Counted from the first letter of the stretch, positions 12,593 through 24,704 are shown. The stretch is DNA of 64,000 nt from Tenodera sinensis (GCA_030765045.1 CM060969.1:43069216-43133215); one strand, 5' to 3'. Notes: generated from the letters alone by a model not told the origin. Made by a program: numbers and translations.

Positions 12593-15049
12593 GCCTCTTT
12601 GGTGTGGTGGTAGAGTCTTGGTTTCTTTCACGAGTTCCCTTTATCCTGAAAAGATAGGTACATGTCGGATGACTTAGCTCTATGAACCTTGGGCTCATTT
12701 GAGCACCATTTCACAAATTTTATTTATACATCATTGGATATTATATATTACACTGGAAGACTTAAATAAAAAAGGAAAAATACACACACTCGCTCTCCCT
12801 CTCTTGCAATAATGCATGTGATTGTGTCTACAGGCTCTTTAGCGACTTAAATGAAGAAGAAGAAAATAAGAAAGACGCTGTTTCAGATGGAACGTTCCCA
12901 AAGTGCATCAGAAAATTGCACACTTGCAAGAATATATTTACTCGAGATGAGGAATGAAAATAGGACAAAACGATAGATATCCCCATTTTTCTTATTTCAG
13001 TGACGGGCCGCTAAAGTATTTAAGGCATGATGGACTCGCGGAATAGGATATCCGCACTTCAATTCCTGCCAGAACCATTCTCTCTGAATGAGACTTCTTC
13101 CAGGATTTCCTGAAGCCTCATATTTGACAATGCCGGACACCTACCTTAAAATTTGGCCTGGAAAGTTTATTTAATAATTCCCTAACCCAATTATTATTTC
13201 ATTTGATCTATTACTATTGTCACCACCTGTGGGGTCGTAGGTAGTAAGAAGGGTCTTAAACACTGCTGCTCTGTTTTAAGAAAGGTTAATGTAAAGATAT
13301 TTTACTGTGGGATTCTAAGCAAATATGAATAACATTTCAAAGAGCTTCAGTAATTGCTTTAGCAAAACAAACAAAATGAAGCTGAACTTCTTCAGATTAC
13401 CATCCCCCTATGGAGGGGTTATGATAGGCGAACAGTTCACTACAGACAATATCTTAAATTAAGCATAAAAGAATGACATATTCGTTTCAAAATATTCAGG
13501 GAAATCAGTTTTAAGCATGGCGGCTTGAATCAAAAGTATCACCATTGGCAATCGCTCACATCAGGTGTAATCCTCTTATGAATGCAGGCCTTACAGTATT
13601 GCTGATTATCGTTTATCTGTGGCTCCGAGAGAAATGTTTGTTGTTTATGGTCGATGCAGGAATAATGAGCCCAAGATTGTCAAGACCAACATTTCCTTGT
13701 AGACAGCACCAATTACTGAGGACTAATGGGTGTCCTGCGTGGGGAGGGTGGAGCAACCATAATTCTTAAAGCTAGCGAAGGCTATTTAATTGAAAACAAA
13801 AAAGAATACGCTATTTTATCGTGAGCTGTAAGAAGATAAGATACTGATTCATCTGTTTCATCCAGTAATAACTTAATGAAAAGCAAATTCTGTGACGAGT
13901 TTTGCAAGACATTTGGAGTTATTGTATTTCCTAACGTCTCAAGGGTTTGAAACAAATATCAGCTGTTTCACTTATTCAATATGCCACTATGTTTTAATAT
14001 TATTATACAACAAAGTCATTACAATGGATGTTTAACATTTTAAAAAGTAAAATAATTTTTATTATTACCAATACATTATGAACTTTTAAGTATCAATATA
14101 GAAAAGGAATACCTATTGCTCATTTAAAGTTATGTTTTCTCATATCACTATTTATTTCATTTTCTACAGTCAGTAAATGTCCAGCCAAGCCATAAACTAT
14201 AGAAGTATAGAAAACTGCTTGCAGTAGTGTAAAAACCAACGAAAGATCTACAAATATTCTGCTTAGAGAAAAGGTTTAGTACAGCAGAATATTTATTAAC
14301 ATTTAAGGCATATGCCACAAAATGGTCAATGTTAATGTTCAATCCTTTTCAGAAAGACTCAAGAATAATTTTTAGTGAAAAAAGAGCTTACTCATTTATT
14401 GACTTATTGAAATATTGCAATTGGCACAAAATAAAGTACACTTTTATAGACACAAGGATACTTAGATCTTTGTCAGTAAATATTTTTGCTCATTTAATTC
14501 ACCAATTACTGATAAAATATTAAACATTTATAAGCAAAGAGTACCAAAGGAACGTCTATGCAGCTGGACCTACTCACAGAAAACAAACAACTGCATCATC
14601 TGTGTAAATTGAGTGAAATTCTGCCACAAAAATGTTTTAAAATTCGGTTTGTATATAATCTATTCTTTCCAGTAGTACAAAGTTTTGGTTTTATAAAATA
14701 TTAGGACCGAATGTCCTCTAAATTTGCCCCCTAAATTACCTCACATAAATAGTGACTGTAAAGCTAGAAAGGTTGAAATATAGAACCTCCAACCGACGGG
14801 TATTAATATAGCTACTAATATACGATACTTAGAACCTCCAATAGAAAATTTAATTTCGAAATATTTGTGAAAAGTAAATCAGGTAATTATACTTCTTATA
14901 AACACCTAATATTGGCTATTAAAATTCATAATATTAAGTTTTGAGCGCAGTAGCGCCACAAAATTGGACAACCCTGACGTGACCTATAAATTTAATGCCA
15001 CATCTCAAATGTCGTGCGCGTGGGACAGCACTAGGCCATTGCCTCAATT
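12593..15049. other. No gene seen; possible degenerate SINE at 13010-13150
   Basis: At 13010-13150 the sequence is GC-richer and has a CTTCAATTCCTGCC motif that resembles a worn B box; this is too weak to call. The rest is AT-rich. The 74-codon frame at 13545-13769 is unrecognised. Confidence 0.4.
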
Positions 15050-15069
15050 CCCCCCCCCCCCCCTCCCCC
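15050..15069. repeat. Poly-C tract
   Basis: Fourteen C residues, a T, five C and a T, at the edge of a modestly GC-rich segment. The strand asymmetry could favour G-quadruplex formation on the minus strand only if several G runs cluster; here it is essentially a single run. Confidence 0.95.
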
Positions 15070-15415
15070 TGGCACATCTAAGTCAATATGCGACCTTTTT
15101 TTAGGGAATTGATTTAGGTATATTTTTTATTAAAGTGTGCGCTCGCACAAAACGATTATCTGTTGACGAAAAGAACCATTAGATCATTGAACTTGCAAAT
15201 TTTCTGGACCCGCATCACAGTCTACTCCATTCATTATCTGCCGAACAAGAACCGCTTTGAGCTTAGCCCACCCACTGAACGAAAAGTATTCATTGCTTGT
15301 AGCTTATTCTGTCACAGTTATCTATTTTAGATGAATATTCCGTGGAATAATTAATATAATATTTTCTTTTATGTTAAAATACAAAATCAGTGGTCTAAAA
15401 TAAAGGACGTAACAC
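15070..15415. other. No gene seen
   Basis: Anonymous sequence between the C tract and an H1 fragment. Confidence 0.5.
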
Positions 15416-15680
15416 AAAAATGTAATGTGTTGCACTCACGTGACATTCTCTAGCCACTCTTCTATTCTTACAAAGTTTATTCCTGTGTCTAATACTTCTT
15501 GTTAATAGATAAATCTTCATTACTCATTTACACATTTCGTTGTGGGAATAAGAATAGTCAACTAAAGTAATAGTCAAATATTTTCAAATTTTGCTCTCCT
15601 CGGATTAACTTAATAAAGCAAGGAAGGAGACAAACAGAATACCATTTTGCACTTCAGAGAAGTATAAAGTATTTGAAAGG
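15416..15680 (-). mobile_element. H1 element, 3'-terminal fragment
   Basis: Reverse orientation. Read on the + strand, AATGTGTTGCACTCACGTGACATTCTCTAG (from 15422) is the H1 hairpin plus inner inverted repeat, followed by TTCTTACAAAGTTTATTCCTGTGTC. Similarity fades near GAAGTATAAAGTATTTG at 15660-15676. The 5' two thirds are missing. Confidence 0.72.
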
Positions 15681-16439
15681 ACTTATGTAGGATGGAAGAT
15701 AAAGATGAAGGGCATGTCCGGCATTTTCCGGACATTTGGTAACACAAGATGGACGACCATTATTTTTGTTGGTGAATGTTGCAGACAGGTTTTAACAAGT
15801 AGCGGATTCTACGTGAACTTTCTGCAAGAAGCATTAGCCCTGACGAAGCACCTATTATTGTAATAAGCATAATGACATGGTACACGGTGAAAGGTTGCAA
15901 TTAAGTTGGCTGTGCGTGGGTGTTCCACGACCTCTCGCTGTTCACTAATAATTTACTACTATTCTGCTTTACATTGTTTTACGACCTCTAAGAGGGTACA
16001 ATGTAATACAAGTACACTTGTTCTTCACAGAGAAGAGGTCGTTTTAAGCCCAAAATGCACTCTGTTTAAATATGTTATTATTAAACTACATTGTCCCTTT
16101 CTAATAGAAAGGAAATGTAAACCATTCATAATCTATCCCTTGGTCAAAGTGTCTAGAAAACCAGTTTGAGGTCCTTCGTTTCCAATTTCCCAAATTGAAC
16201 GGAATATCTTAATATTTCCTAACACCTGATAACTTCTACTCTGAACCTTTTCCTATTTTCCATGTTCTAATATAGTTTACTTACAATGTACAAACACTTT
16301 CTGGTCCTCTTCCTCAAAAAGTTCAGTTTCCCACTGTTTTTAAACCACCTTCAAGAACTTCATTGACTGATCATTTTTCATTTTCAGAACTGGTTGCTAT
16401 GCAATGCCTTTGAAATTCCGTCGTCCTTGCAGGGTCGAG
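15681..16439. other. No gene seen
   Basis: Contains an unrecognised 87-codon + strand frame (15906-16169). Composition and codon use look random. Confidence 0.45.
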
Positions 16440-16600
16440 AGTTAAAGAAACGAATAACATATTCCTATTTGAGAAAAGTAAAATGGTTCACTCAAAATAC
16501 AAATGAAGTACATTGGTTATTTAGTAAGCTTTTGTCTGCCTCTGACTGTTTATCATTGATGCAAAAATCATCTAGAATGAGGAGATTCCCAGAGCATTCA
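16440..16600 (-). mobile_element. H1 element internal fragment, diverged
   Basis: On the + strand, CCTATTTGAGAAAAGTAAAATGGTTCACTC is followed by AGTAAGCTTTTGTCTGCCTCTGACTG and TTGATGCAAAAATCATCTAGAATGA. These match, in order, reverse-orientation H1 blocks (AGTAAGATTTTGTCTATCTCT, TGCAAAAGTCATCCAGA). A 109-codon frame (16394-16723) runs across this relic, so its N-terminal half is transposon-derived sequence and not evidence of a gene. Confidence 0.6.
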
Positions 16601-16768
16601 AAGTATGACATAGAAACTGCCATTGAATGGCCTGCTTGTGTCCGTCATTGGATACTGACTGATTGGGAGTGTACACGTCATGGCGTGGTTCATCCTCTGA
16701 CTGAAAGAAGAGGTGAGAAATAGCAGCTAATTATGTAAGCGTCTCCAAAGATAGAAGACTGGACGTTG

Positions 16769-16769
<1 letters not shown>

Positions 16770-16806
<37 letters not shown>
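16770..16806 (-). repeat. Long poly-T tract, possibly a minus-strand poly-A tail
   Basis: Thirty-seven consecutive T. If read on the minus strand it is a 37-nt poly-A, with an AATAAA-containing stretch upstream in that sense (GAATAAATGG, complement of 16971-16980). A minus-strand retroposed copy lying at about 16807-17000 would explain it, but I recognise no source sequence. Confidence 0.9.
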
Positions 16807-16807
<1 letters not shown>

Positions 16808-17658
16808 GCCAGCCAGTAGAAGCAGTTTTCATCTCCTTGTTTGTGGAACCTCCTGAAAAAACATGGCTGTCAACATACAAATCCTATATAAAGTTTACGA
16901 CCAGTTGAGCAATCCATTCTGGTAGCATCGCCAGAGGATTTGCCGGAAGGATATACGAAACTCTTGCCATTTATTCACCATGCCCAAAGGTATGTTACAG
17001 TTTCTAACAACCTCGCACATGTCTAGGGGCAGTGAGGAAAACCATTAAAAGGAAGGTGAAACTAGCTTAATTCTATTTTCTACACAGAGAGAACTTCAGT
17101 CGCGGAAGAAGGACGGAAGAAAGCAACTCCAAGAGTCAAAGAAAGATAAAAATAAAAACAAAGTACCAAAACACCTAGAACATTAAAAAGGCATCCCTTC
17201 CCTGTTATGCATCTCCCCCTACTCCTCACTGGACATCCCTTTCTCGCCAACAAATGTTGGATTTAGTTTGGAAGCCGTTTGTTAGTTGCCTGTCCGAATT
17301 TTTGGCACCGGCTTTCAAAGCCAGCGTACCCCTCCCCATACCCCACCGCCTGCAGCGAGATGGACACTACCGAACCGTGCCTTTCCAAGCAACAGAATCC
17401 TGGTGGTGAGAAAAAGAGAGAGAATGCACATAAAAGAGACGAGCGCGGATGAAAAAACGAAAGAAAAATAGTCATCGCACGCAAATGTAGACTCAACAAA
17501 CCGAACGGGGTTTTATCAATAGCGTAGTTAGGTCTAAACGACACCTGCTTATCCGCTGTTACCGCGTATCTCCGCAAAGTGAAAAATAAGTTCGATAAAT
17601 ACAACTCCGGGTTGAAATCAGCGGATACTTTCAGATAAAGCAAAGTGTAAATAGTATT
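16807..17658. other. No gene confirmed; GC-richer segment at 17215-17420
   Basis: A 126-codon minus-strand frame (17263-17643) is the longest here. Its C-terminal part reads RHGSVVSISLQAVGYGEGYAGFESRC, the kind of peptide that dispersed repeats give in arthropod genomes, so a repeat and not a gene is the likelier source. No domain is recognised. Confidence 0.4.
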
Positions 17659-17722
17659 GTGTAGTTAGCATGCTAGTGTTCAAGTCCAGAGGTCACGGGT
17701 TCGATTTTGCAGACCTGTCTAG
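17659..17722 (+). repeat. tRNA-like SINE head fragment
   Basis: TGTAGTTAGCATGCTAG resembles a Pol III A box and CGGGTTCGATTTTGCAG resembles a B box with two substitutions. The spacing is about right for a tRNA-derived head. No tail or target duplication is visible and it does not fold into a convincing tRNA gene. Confidence 0.45.
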
Positions 17723-18046
17723 AAGTATTATGACAAAATCACTGTCTTCTAAAATGTTACTACAAATTCACAGTTCTGTTCTCGTCCTTTAGGATATTAC
17801 AAGTCACAGTTTTTACTTCTCATAACCTTGCTCCGTCCTTTTAGTGTATTCATTTCATCTGCCTCTCATTTCCTAACAACTACGTTACAATCAATTGCAA
17901 CGCATGTTGAATTTTCTGACGATGACACACACGCACGGCTGTCTCATACTCACTGGCCTACTAAGGTCCGTAAATCAATTCTAAACTCACTGCCTGGTCT
18001 TCTACGGTCTACATATATATTGATGACGTCACACGTAGCTTTCTCG

Positions 18047-18050
<4 letters not shown>

Positions 18051-18116
<66 letters not shown>
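18051..18116. repeat. (CA)n microsatellite
   Basis: A perfect 66-bp AC run. The flanks do not match H1, so this is an independent tract. The long frame over it (17828-18187) is an artefact of poly His-Thr reading. Confidence 0.97.
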
Positions 18117-18117
<1 letters not shown>

Positions 18118-19210
18118 AGAAATGACGCAGCTAGAAGTTTCTCTAACTTTTTCGACGAGTCACGTACACAGCAAACGCGCGAGGTAGCCTGATCTTTAAC
18201 GCCAGCCCGGCATGTGGGATGAAGCAGCTTGGCCCCGTCTATCCATAGCTGTGCGCCAAGCCCGACGTCACAATATGAATGAGGTGGGTATGTGAATTAA
18301 ATGTAATTAGCACCCAAACGAAAAATTAATGAATATCACTGCTGATGAGCAATTGTTCCAAAGCTAAAAAGACCACCGATATGACCCTTGATGTTAAACG
18401 CGGCATATATAAAAAATAAGCTTTTGTATGAATAATTTGTTGAAGAATGAACAGATTGTGAATGCAACATATCAATGTCACAAAATTTATTTAGCATGCA
18501 TGTTTTTCTACGAAGTTTTCTTTGGCAGAGCTATACTTCAACATCATTTTCGGTGTTCATACAACACAACCATGAATATTTTTATTCAAATATTTATCCA
18601 GAGGAACACAATACATGTATTTTCGTTGAAATCTACATATAGGCTATATGATTGGTATACCTACAACACCTCCTCTACCTATCATAGGTAATCGGTAGAA
18701 AAAGCAGAAAGTTTTTGCACAGAAACTGGTAAGAAATGAGAATAGAAACAACATGTAGAAGAGAATATCACAAACCTAAAATCAAAAGAATAGCGAAAGT
18801 AAAAAAGTGATATCTAAACAAATGAATAGAAGGGAGAGAGAATCATTGTGCATAAACCCCGTTCCCCCTCTCACCCGCACTGTATTTCCCCGCTCATTCC
18901 TGTGAAGAATGGGTCTCAGGCGTATAATTATTGATACCTATGTACACCTCAATATATTTATACTACCACATTTAGAAGTATAGAGGTGGAAGCTGGCCAG
19001 TTTGGAACCTAACCATTTTGTTACATATGCATCCTAATGGAGGTATTTAGACATTAAAATTTAAAGTTATTTTAAGAATAAGGTATCTTGTATCCTTTGG
19101 GATATTCGACACAACACTAGGAGTACTAATTTTCGGTCAAATTTAAAAGAAAAACGAAATAGTGAAAAAATTATGATCGCTTACATTCATGTCTTTCTCT
19201 ACCCATTTTT
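18117..19210. other. No gene seen
   Basis: A GC-richer stretch at 18150-18280 has no recognisable feature; the remainder is AT-rich. The 87-codon frame at 18428-18691 is unrecognised. A stray CTTTCTCTACCC at 19193-19204 just before the next element resembles a second copy of its 5' terminus. Confidence 0.45.
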
Positions 19211-19238
19211 ACTTTCTCTACTGGTAAGTAGGGGAAGT
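19211..19238 (+). repeat. H1 5'-terminal foldback
   Basis: ACTTTCTCTACT can pair with the nearby AGTAGGGGAAGT, allowing a G-U pair and one bulge. The longer loop seen in other copies (ACGTATAGTA, for example at 3745-3754) is shortened here. The same 5' palindrome is recognisable in at least seven other copies, so it is under family-wide constraint or simply ancestral. Confidence 0.75.
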
Positions 19239-20028
19239 ATTGTATTCCGCCCAAAAATTCGATGTCGAGATTTCACCTGAATCCAAAAAAAGCATTTTTA
19301 GACAAAGGCCCGTGTGTGTGTCTGTGTGTCAGTCTGCGTGTTTGTCAGTCTGTGTGTCAGTCTGTCAGTCTGTGGACAGCATATCTCAAAAACGAAAAGT
19401 CCGTTAAAAACCAAAGTTGGTATTTAAGTTTAATGTCTTTCAAGGATGCGACACGAAGATTTTGAGGAAAATAGCCCCACCCTAAACTACCCTTTACATG
19501 GAAACTTTTTCGAAAATTTTGATTTTCTTGAAAATGGCTCTAACGATTTTGATTAAAATGTCATATGTTTGAGATATTTTTATGACAAATGAAATGTATA
19601 TCTTGAATTTTCTGGCTATAGCCCCTGTAGTCGTATTTACTCTGGACGACTTTTGCATAAGTGGTAAACCGTTAGAGATAGGCCAAATTATACTATACAA
19701 AAAATGCAGATCTTGCTAAAATACACAATTTGTCTCAATAAATTTTTTTGTAGGGTGAACCATTTTGGAGATGTTCCTTCTTATGTGTGTGAGTTTCGGA
19801 AAACTTAGAACTTTCGTGAAATGGATCATCGTTGTTCATTTTTTTATGTTAAGTGTGCAAAGACAACAGAATCTCAAACATTTGACTATCGCACAAAGCC
19901 TACTGTATTCTAACATTCCCCTTGCACCTACAAGGAAATAAGCAATAAGATAATTTGTACAACTGTTTATCTCAACTATCAAGAAAGAAGATATAGGAAT
20001 AAGAGTTTGTAAGAAAGGTTAGTACAAG

Positions 20029-20068
20029 AGTAGAGAAAGTCATGTGAGTGCAACACATCAGATTTTTT
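20029..20068 (+). repeat. H1 3' terminus: inverted repeat plus hairpin
   Basis: AGTAGAGAAAGT is the exact reverse complement of the first 12 bp of the element. A perfect 5-bp stem (ATGTG/CACAT) with loop AGTGCAA follows one base later, then CAGATTTTTT. Because only this end carries the hairpin, the two inverted repeats are asymmetric with respect to the element ends. Confidence 0.85.
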
Positions 20069-20074
20069 AAAGAA

Positions 20075-20465
20075 GAATTCTTATAAATGCATATTCTTCT
20101 ACCTACATAATTTTAACCCAAATAAACATTTGCAGAAATGGTCTTATTACATACTTTCTTGTAGGCAGAATAGAAATGCAATAGACCTAAGTATAGTCAA
20201 ATCTTTTATTCGTTATGTGATAACCTTGAAATTCGGCTTGTTTCATGACCAGGAGGTTCAGAAAACCCGAATACGACTTTCTATTTGAGAAAAATGTGAA
20301 TATTTGCATATGCAAACCAATCAGAGGGGATATCTTAGTAATGGTTAACTTCACAAAAAAGTATTTAACATAAATTGTGTGTTCGCGCCTACCAGTGAAA
20401 ACATTCAGAATCAGGACTTCGGATGGAACTCCTAGTAAATCCAAGATACACATTACGAATATAAC
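20075..20465 (-). mobile_element. H1 element, 3' half, tail-to-tail with the reference copy
   Basis: Reverse orientation. Blocks on the + strand include AATAAACATTTGCAGAAATGGTCTTATTAC (20122-20151), CTATTTGAGAAAAATGTGAATA, AACTTCACAAAAAAGTATTTAACATAAATTGTGTGTTCG and CCAAGATACACATT. Its terminal hairpin is gone, and the 5' half is absent. It lies only a few bases from the 3' end of the preceding H1 copy, giving an inverted pair. Confidence 0.75.
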
Positions 20466-20844
20466 ATATCAATAGTAAATTTTTAGTGCTTAAATGCCTT
20501 AGGCTATATGTTTTGTTCATTCTAATTATATTATGTAGAAAAAAGGTTTAAATACTTAGAAATATTATCACATTTTATAGGGGTTAAATAGTTGTGTAAA
20601 ATACAAACTATATGTGTAAGATTTTTTTTATTTAGCCTAGAAGATAAATTTATGCCTTATGTTATTCAGGAAAAAACTTGGCATCTGTAGTTTCAAATTC
20701 CTACCAGAAAAGTGCATCTAAAATATGAGGTGTAGCTTTTTCTTCAGGTTACTGTGATTTATGCCCGTTTTACATGGAAATCTGAGTATGCAATTTAATT
20801 ATTATGCAGTAGTTAAATACGCAAATAATTAGAGTGTAATCACA
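20466..20844. other. No gene seen
   Basis: AT-rich spacer between H1 copies. Confidence 0.5.
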
Positions 20845-21458
20845 CCATAACTGAAAAACGAATAGTCGGCTAAAAATCAAAGTTTGTATTTAAATTTAGT
20901 ATGCTTCAAGGATACCACACCAAGATTTTCAATAAAATTCCCCCAGCTTAAGCTACCGGTTATATGGAAAATTCTTCGAAACTTCTGATTTTCTAAAAAA
21001 TGATAACGATTATGATTAAAATTTCATATATTTAAGATATTTTTATGGCAAATGATATCTGTATTTTGAATTTTCTGGGTATAAACCATGTAATCCTGTT
21101 TACTCTTAATGAATTTTGCATAAGTGGTAAACCGTAAGAGATAGACCAAATCTTACTGTTCAAAAAATGTGGATCTCGTTAAAACACACAAGTTATGTCC
21201 AAATACATTGTTATTTTGTGAACCATTTCGGAGATACTCCTTTTTATTTATGCGTTTTGCAGTACTTAAACTGTTCTAAAATGAAAGGTCACCATAGAGA
21301 AGGAAATTTCAAAGCTTTAAAAGATTTGACTATCGCTCAAAGCTTACTGTATTCCCATATTTCCCTTGCACCTGCAAGAAAATAAGTATTAAGATAACTT
21401 CTGCAAATTTTCATCTCGACTAACATAAAAATAATTTGAGTGCAACACATCAGATTTT
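20845..21458 (+). mobile_element. H1 element, 5'-truncated
   Basis: Begins inside the family at CATAACTGAAAAACGAATAGTCGGC, just after the microsatellite position. It continues through CAAGGATACCACACCAAGATTTTC, AGAGATAGACCAAATCTTACTG and AAAGATTTGACTATCGCTCAAAG, and ends TTGAGTGCAACACATCAGATTTTA. The inner 3' inverted repeat has been deleted while the hairpin's distal arm and terminus remain. The 72-codon frame at 21167-21385 is a shadow. Confidence 0.85.
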
Positions 21459-22271
21459 ATTTAAGTTCTTTTAGAGCATAGGCTTATATTTTTACATTTC
21501 TCTGATTTATTTATTCTCTTATAAGTTTAGCCTAGCTGAAACGAAGGAACATTCCGTGTGCAATGAGACACGTAAACGCACACTGGTGACAAACCAGGCA
21601 AAATAATTATTTGAAAATGACTTAATTACACTGCCATACCCTCACTCTCGATTTGCTGAAAAGGATTTATGTGCTGAAACAACTCCTTAAGTAGGAGATT
21701 TCTAGCGTCGTCTTCGGAAGTTACTATAACTACATTAAGGGATTTATAGGCATGGTTATACTGCCGCCCTATCCATTATCCGTCACCAATGCTTTCCTGG
21801 AAAATTATTTTCCTAGCAGCACGCAAACACCGGTGTTTTCTGGGATCCTCTCCCGCAGGATGGCTCTTACATGTCTGTGTGGTTGTTCCCGGCGATCACA
21901 AGGGAGTTCTTAAAATAATCCGCAGTATATAATGTATGTGAACTCCAAATTCTGTAATAATTGCTCCCAACTGTGAGCGCAGAAATTTACGTCCTGTAGA
22001 GTGATAAAAAGTGAAGCGCGGGAGGGGTCAGCATTTGTTGAAAACAATGAAATTGTGGCCAAGGACGGAAGATTTGCCCCGCTGCGATTGTTTGCTGTAA
22101 TCATTTCGTGAGATATTAACTTTCATATTCTCTCCAAGAATGATGCTAGCATAAAGCATGTAAATATGTGTGTATAACACAGAATCACAATTAACACGAG
22201 TTAATTATAACTAAACTGCAGTTTTCGTGCCTACATGAGAACACAGACTTGCTTGCTAGTTGTTACTAATC
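21459..22271. other. No gene seen
   Basis: Mixed composition with a GC-richer part around 21740-21900. No repeat or domain recognised. Confidence 0.45.
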
Positions 22272-22420
22272 AGTGAGATGGCTCTGTGATAAAGAGTGAA
22301 GTCCTGAGTTCGATTCCTGATGAACCGATTCCTCTGTGACCACTGGTTTTCCCTGGTTGGCAAGGTGAATGTTAGGGTAGTTTCTCTTCTATCACGAATG
22401 TGAATTGTTTATCATTTAAT
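22272..22420 (+). mobile_element. Probable tRNA-derived SINE, degenerate
   Basis: AGATGGCTCTGTGATAAAGAGTG looks like a worn A box region and GAGTTCGATTCCTGATG a good B box (22309-22325), about 30 bp apart. A GGTTTTCCCTGGTTGGCAAGGTGAATG tail follows, a type of body common after tRNA heads in insect SINEs. Boundaries and target duplication are not visible. Confidence 0.5.
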
Positions 22421-24704
22421 CGTTCAGATAAATTTAAGGGCTGTACAGTGCCAGACGTTTGCTCGTTTGAAAGTGGCAGACTTCATGTGGGTGCACCTCT
22501 GCGCGTCTTTGTCGGTCAGCTTGCCTGTGGCCAATGGCCTCCTGCGGATGGTATGCACAAAAGATCCGCGTCGGATCAAGATAAAAGTTGTACTCTACGT
22601 TCCTGGTCATAATCATGGACCTAGATGTTAATAATGTGGTTGGCCATTTATATCTTTATTCTGCTTATAATTTACCATTTTCCTCTTAAGGGCAAACTGA
22701 ATGGAAATAAGTGCCCAAAAAATTACATTTATCAATTCTTATGCAGTGTTATGAACAGGAATTTCCTTTCTGATGTGGCTGTTTTATTGCTGTAGACACA
22801 ATATTTACATTTTAAATATATTTTTAAAAATGTATATATTTTAGGGAAAATGTTATTCCACAAATTACTACTACGTTAAATATGGCAGCTTCCCTATGCT
22901 TAAACCACGTGGTTTTGTTCTTTGCAAACATCTACGAGTGACACTTTTTTTTTCTAGAAATCATTGAATATTCGCAAATCACAATTTAGAATTATAAAAA
23001 CCACCCCCATGTTCGCTTTGGATTTACTTTCGTGTTGATAACCCGTGAAGCTGTAGTTAGTAACTTGGTTAGTTATTTAAAAAACTAAATTTTATACACT
23101 TTAGTCAAAAAATAGGACTATATTTTTAGTTATATTCAGCGAATTGAATATCTATATCCTGTAAAACTATCAGTCTGAAGTAAACACTGAGAAATGGGAT
23201 GAATGGATTATATATAAATAAGGGCCACTAGATCCCTACGATGATGTGAGCTACGGGGTCCCTAACATTCCAACACCGGCAAGCCCTGTTTGAACCACTA
23301 GAGAGTCCTGGATGCAGGCAGGACACCTCCCAGGAAGGAAGACAGCCCAGGAAGAAATATTTTACCGCTCTGTCGCAACATACGAACCCCCGTCGTCTGA
23401 TCCTACAGCGCTGAAACAGATGAAGCAGTTGAAAAAAAAAAAAAGAATATTGGGGTAGACAATTCGTGGTAGAAGGGCAACCATCACATCATTTGCCTAC
23501 CAGCGCCTACTGAAGTCACAAAAAAGCCCACAGCCAGAGTGGACTCAGAGCTCTCAAATGCAATCGTCACAGGTTATCTTAAGGAATGTGATTTATTTTA
23601 TGGACAGTATGCAAATTAAGCATGTTTTATTGCACTTTTACAGTTAGCTATAACAGAAACATTTGCAATTAACTTGAAGAAATAACGGTTCTCCTGAAGT
23701 TAGCCTTAGATCTTTGCTATGCAGGATCAAGTCGGAAAAGACTATACGAAATGATTTATGGAGAGGGCAATAAATGTTTTATAAATTATGGGAGACATTC
23801 TTCATCCTCCTTTTATGGGAGATAAGTATTACCTTTCTTTTATTCTGTTTAATTACTTGAATGTAACTCTCCTTTTAAGCTCGGATTGTTGCTCTGCGTG
23901 AATAAAAATAGTGAAAGAAAAATGTTGAGCGTAATAAAAGAAGATAGCAACACAGGTATGTACTCATCTGTACAATGCCCATGATGACTTGCTTCGCCTC
24001 ACGCTGGAGATTTATTATAGGGTTTCTATAATAATTTCAGCACACGCGGGCAGTTTTGATTTATCAACTTAATCACTGCTGGGCGACTCCACCGTAATCT
24101 ACTGGCTACAAATAAAAAAATAAAAACGAATCTACCACGGCCTGCGAAATATGTATTATATCAAACTCCAAAAAAGCAAAACTGTGTCATGAACCCAAAA
24201 CACTGAAGTACAATTACCTTATAATATTTTTAACGTAATATATTTTAGTTGCTTTCGCGGCTTGAAACTGGAACAAAAAGTCTGAAAGCTCCAACTCTGT
24301 GCCGTTTAATTCATCTGCAGCACATGCACAACAAATATATAAACAAATAAACATGCTACCGCGTACATCAGCTCTTAAATATCGATTATTTTATTTGTTG
24401 AACCTGCCATTTTTTGTAAAACGTCAAATTTCTGCTACGTTCCTGTTTGATTTCGGTTGACATAATTTTAATGACTTCTAACACAGAAATTTTTAGTTAA
24501 ACTTATTTTAATGAACAAAGTGAAAATATTCTTCAAAGAAGGCTGCTGTGAATGACTGAACGAGGCAAATCCTACACTGTGTGTTTCGTTTAATTTTGCT
24601 AAGCGTGTAATTCTGAATTACTAGTATTTAAATATACTCAATGAACACAAAAGCAGTTCAGTGTGAGTGAGTGAGGGAGTGAGAAGTGAGTGAGTGTGAA
24701 GTTT
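22421..24704. other. No gene seen; GC-richer patches at 22440-22620 and 23200-23560
   Basis: The patch at 22440-22620 has overlapping 60-70 codon frames on both strands without domains. The patch at 23200-23560 contains an A run (23434-23446) that could be a retroposon tail, but I recognise no head. The rest is AT-rich. Confidence 0.4.

Larger units (their letters stand above)
19211..20068 (+). mobile_element. H1 element, complete reference copy (INE-1/HINE-like)
   Basis: Best copy of the family, 858 bp. Order: 5' inverted repeat ACTTTCTCTACT (19211-19222); local foldback AGTAGGGGAAGT (19227-19238); CCAAAAATTCGATGTCGAG; a CTGT/GT tract (about 19311-19375); CAAAAACGAAAAGTCCGTT; a CGACACGAAGATTTTGAGG block; GGCTATAGCCC; a TTTGACTATCGCACAAAGCC block; 3' inverted repeat AGTAGAGAAAGT (20029-20040); hairpin ATGTG (20042-20046), 7-nt loop, CACAT (20054-20058); then CAGATTTTTT. 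No protein is encoded. Helentron-type non-autonomous elements are described with asymmetric inverted repeats and a hairpin beyond the 3' one. The assignment is inference; an unusual MITE is the alternative. Confidence 0.85.

Noticed and set aside
17263..17643. 126-codon minus-strand frame
   Set aside because: Its recognisable peptide style (GYAGFESRC) is of the kind produced by dispersed repeats, and the N-terminal part is unremarkable.
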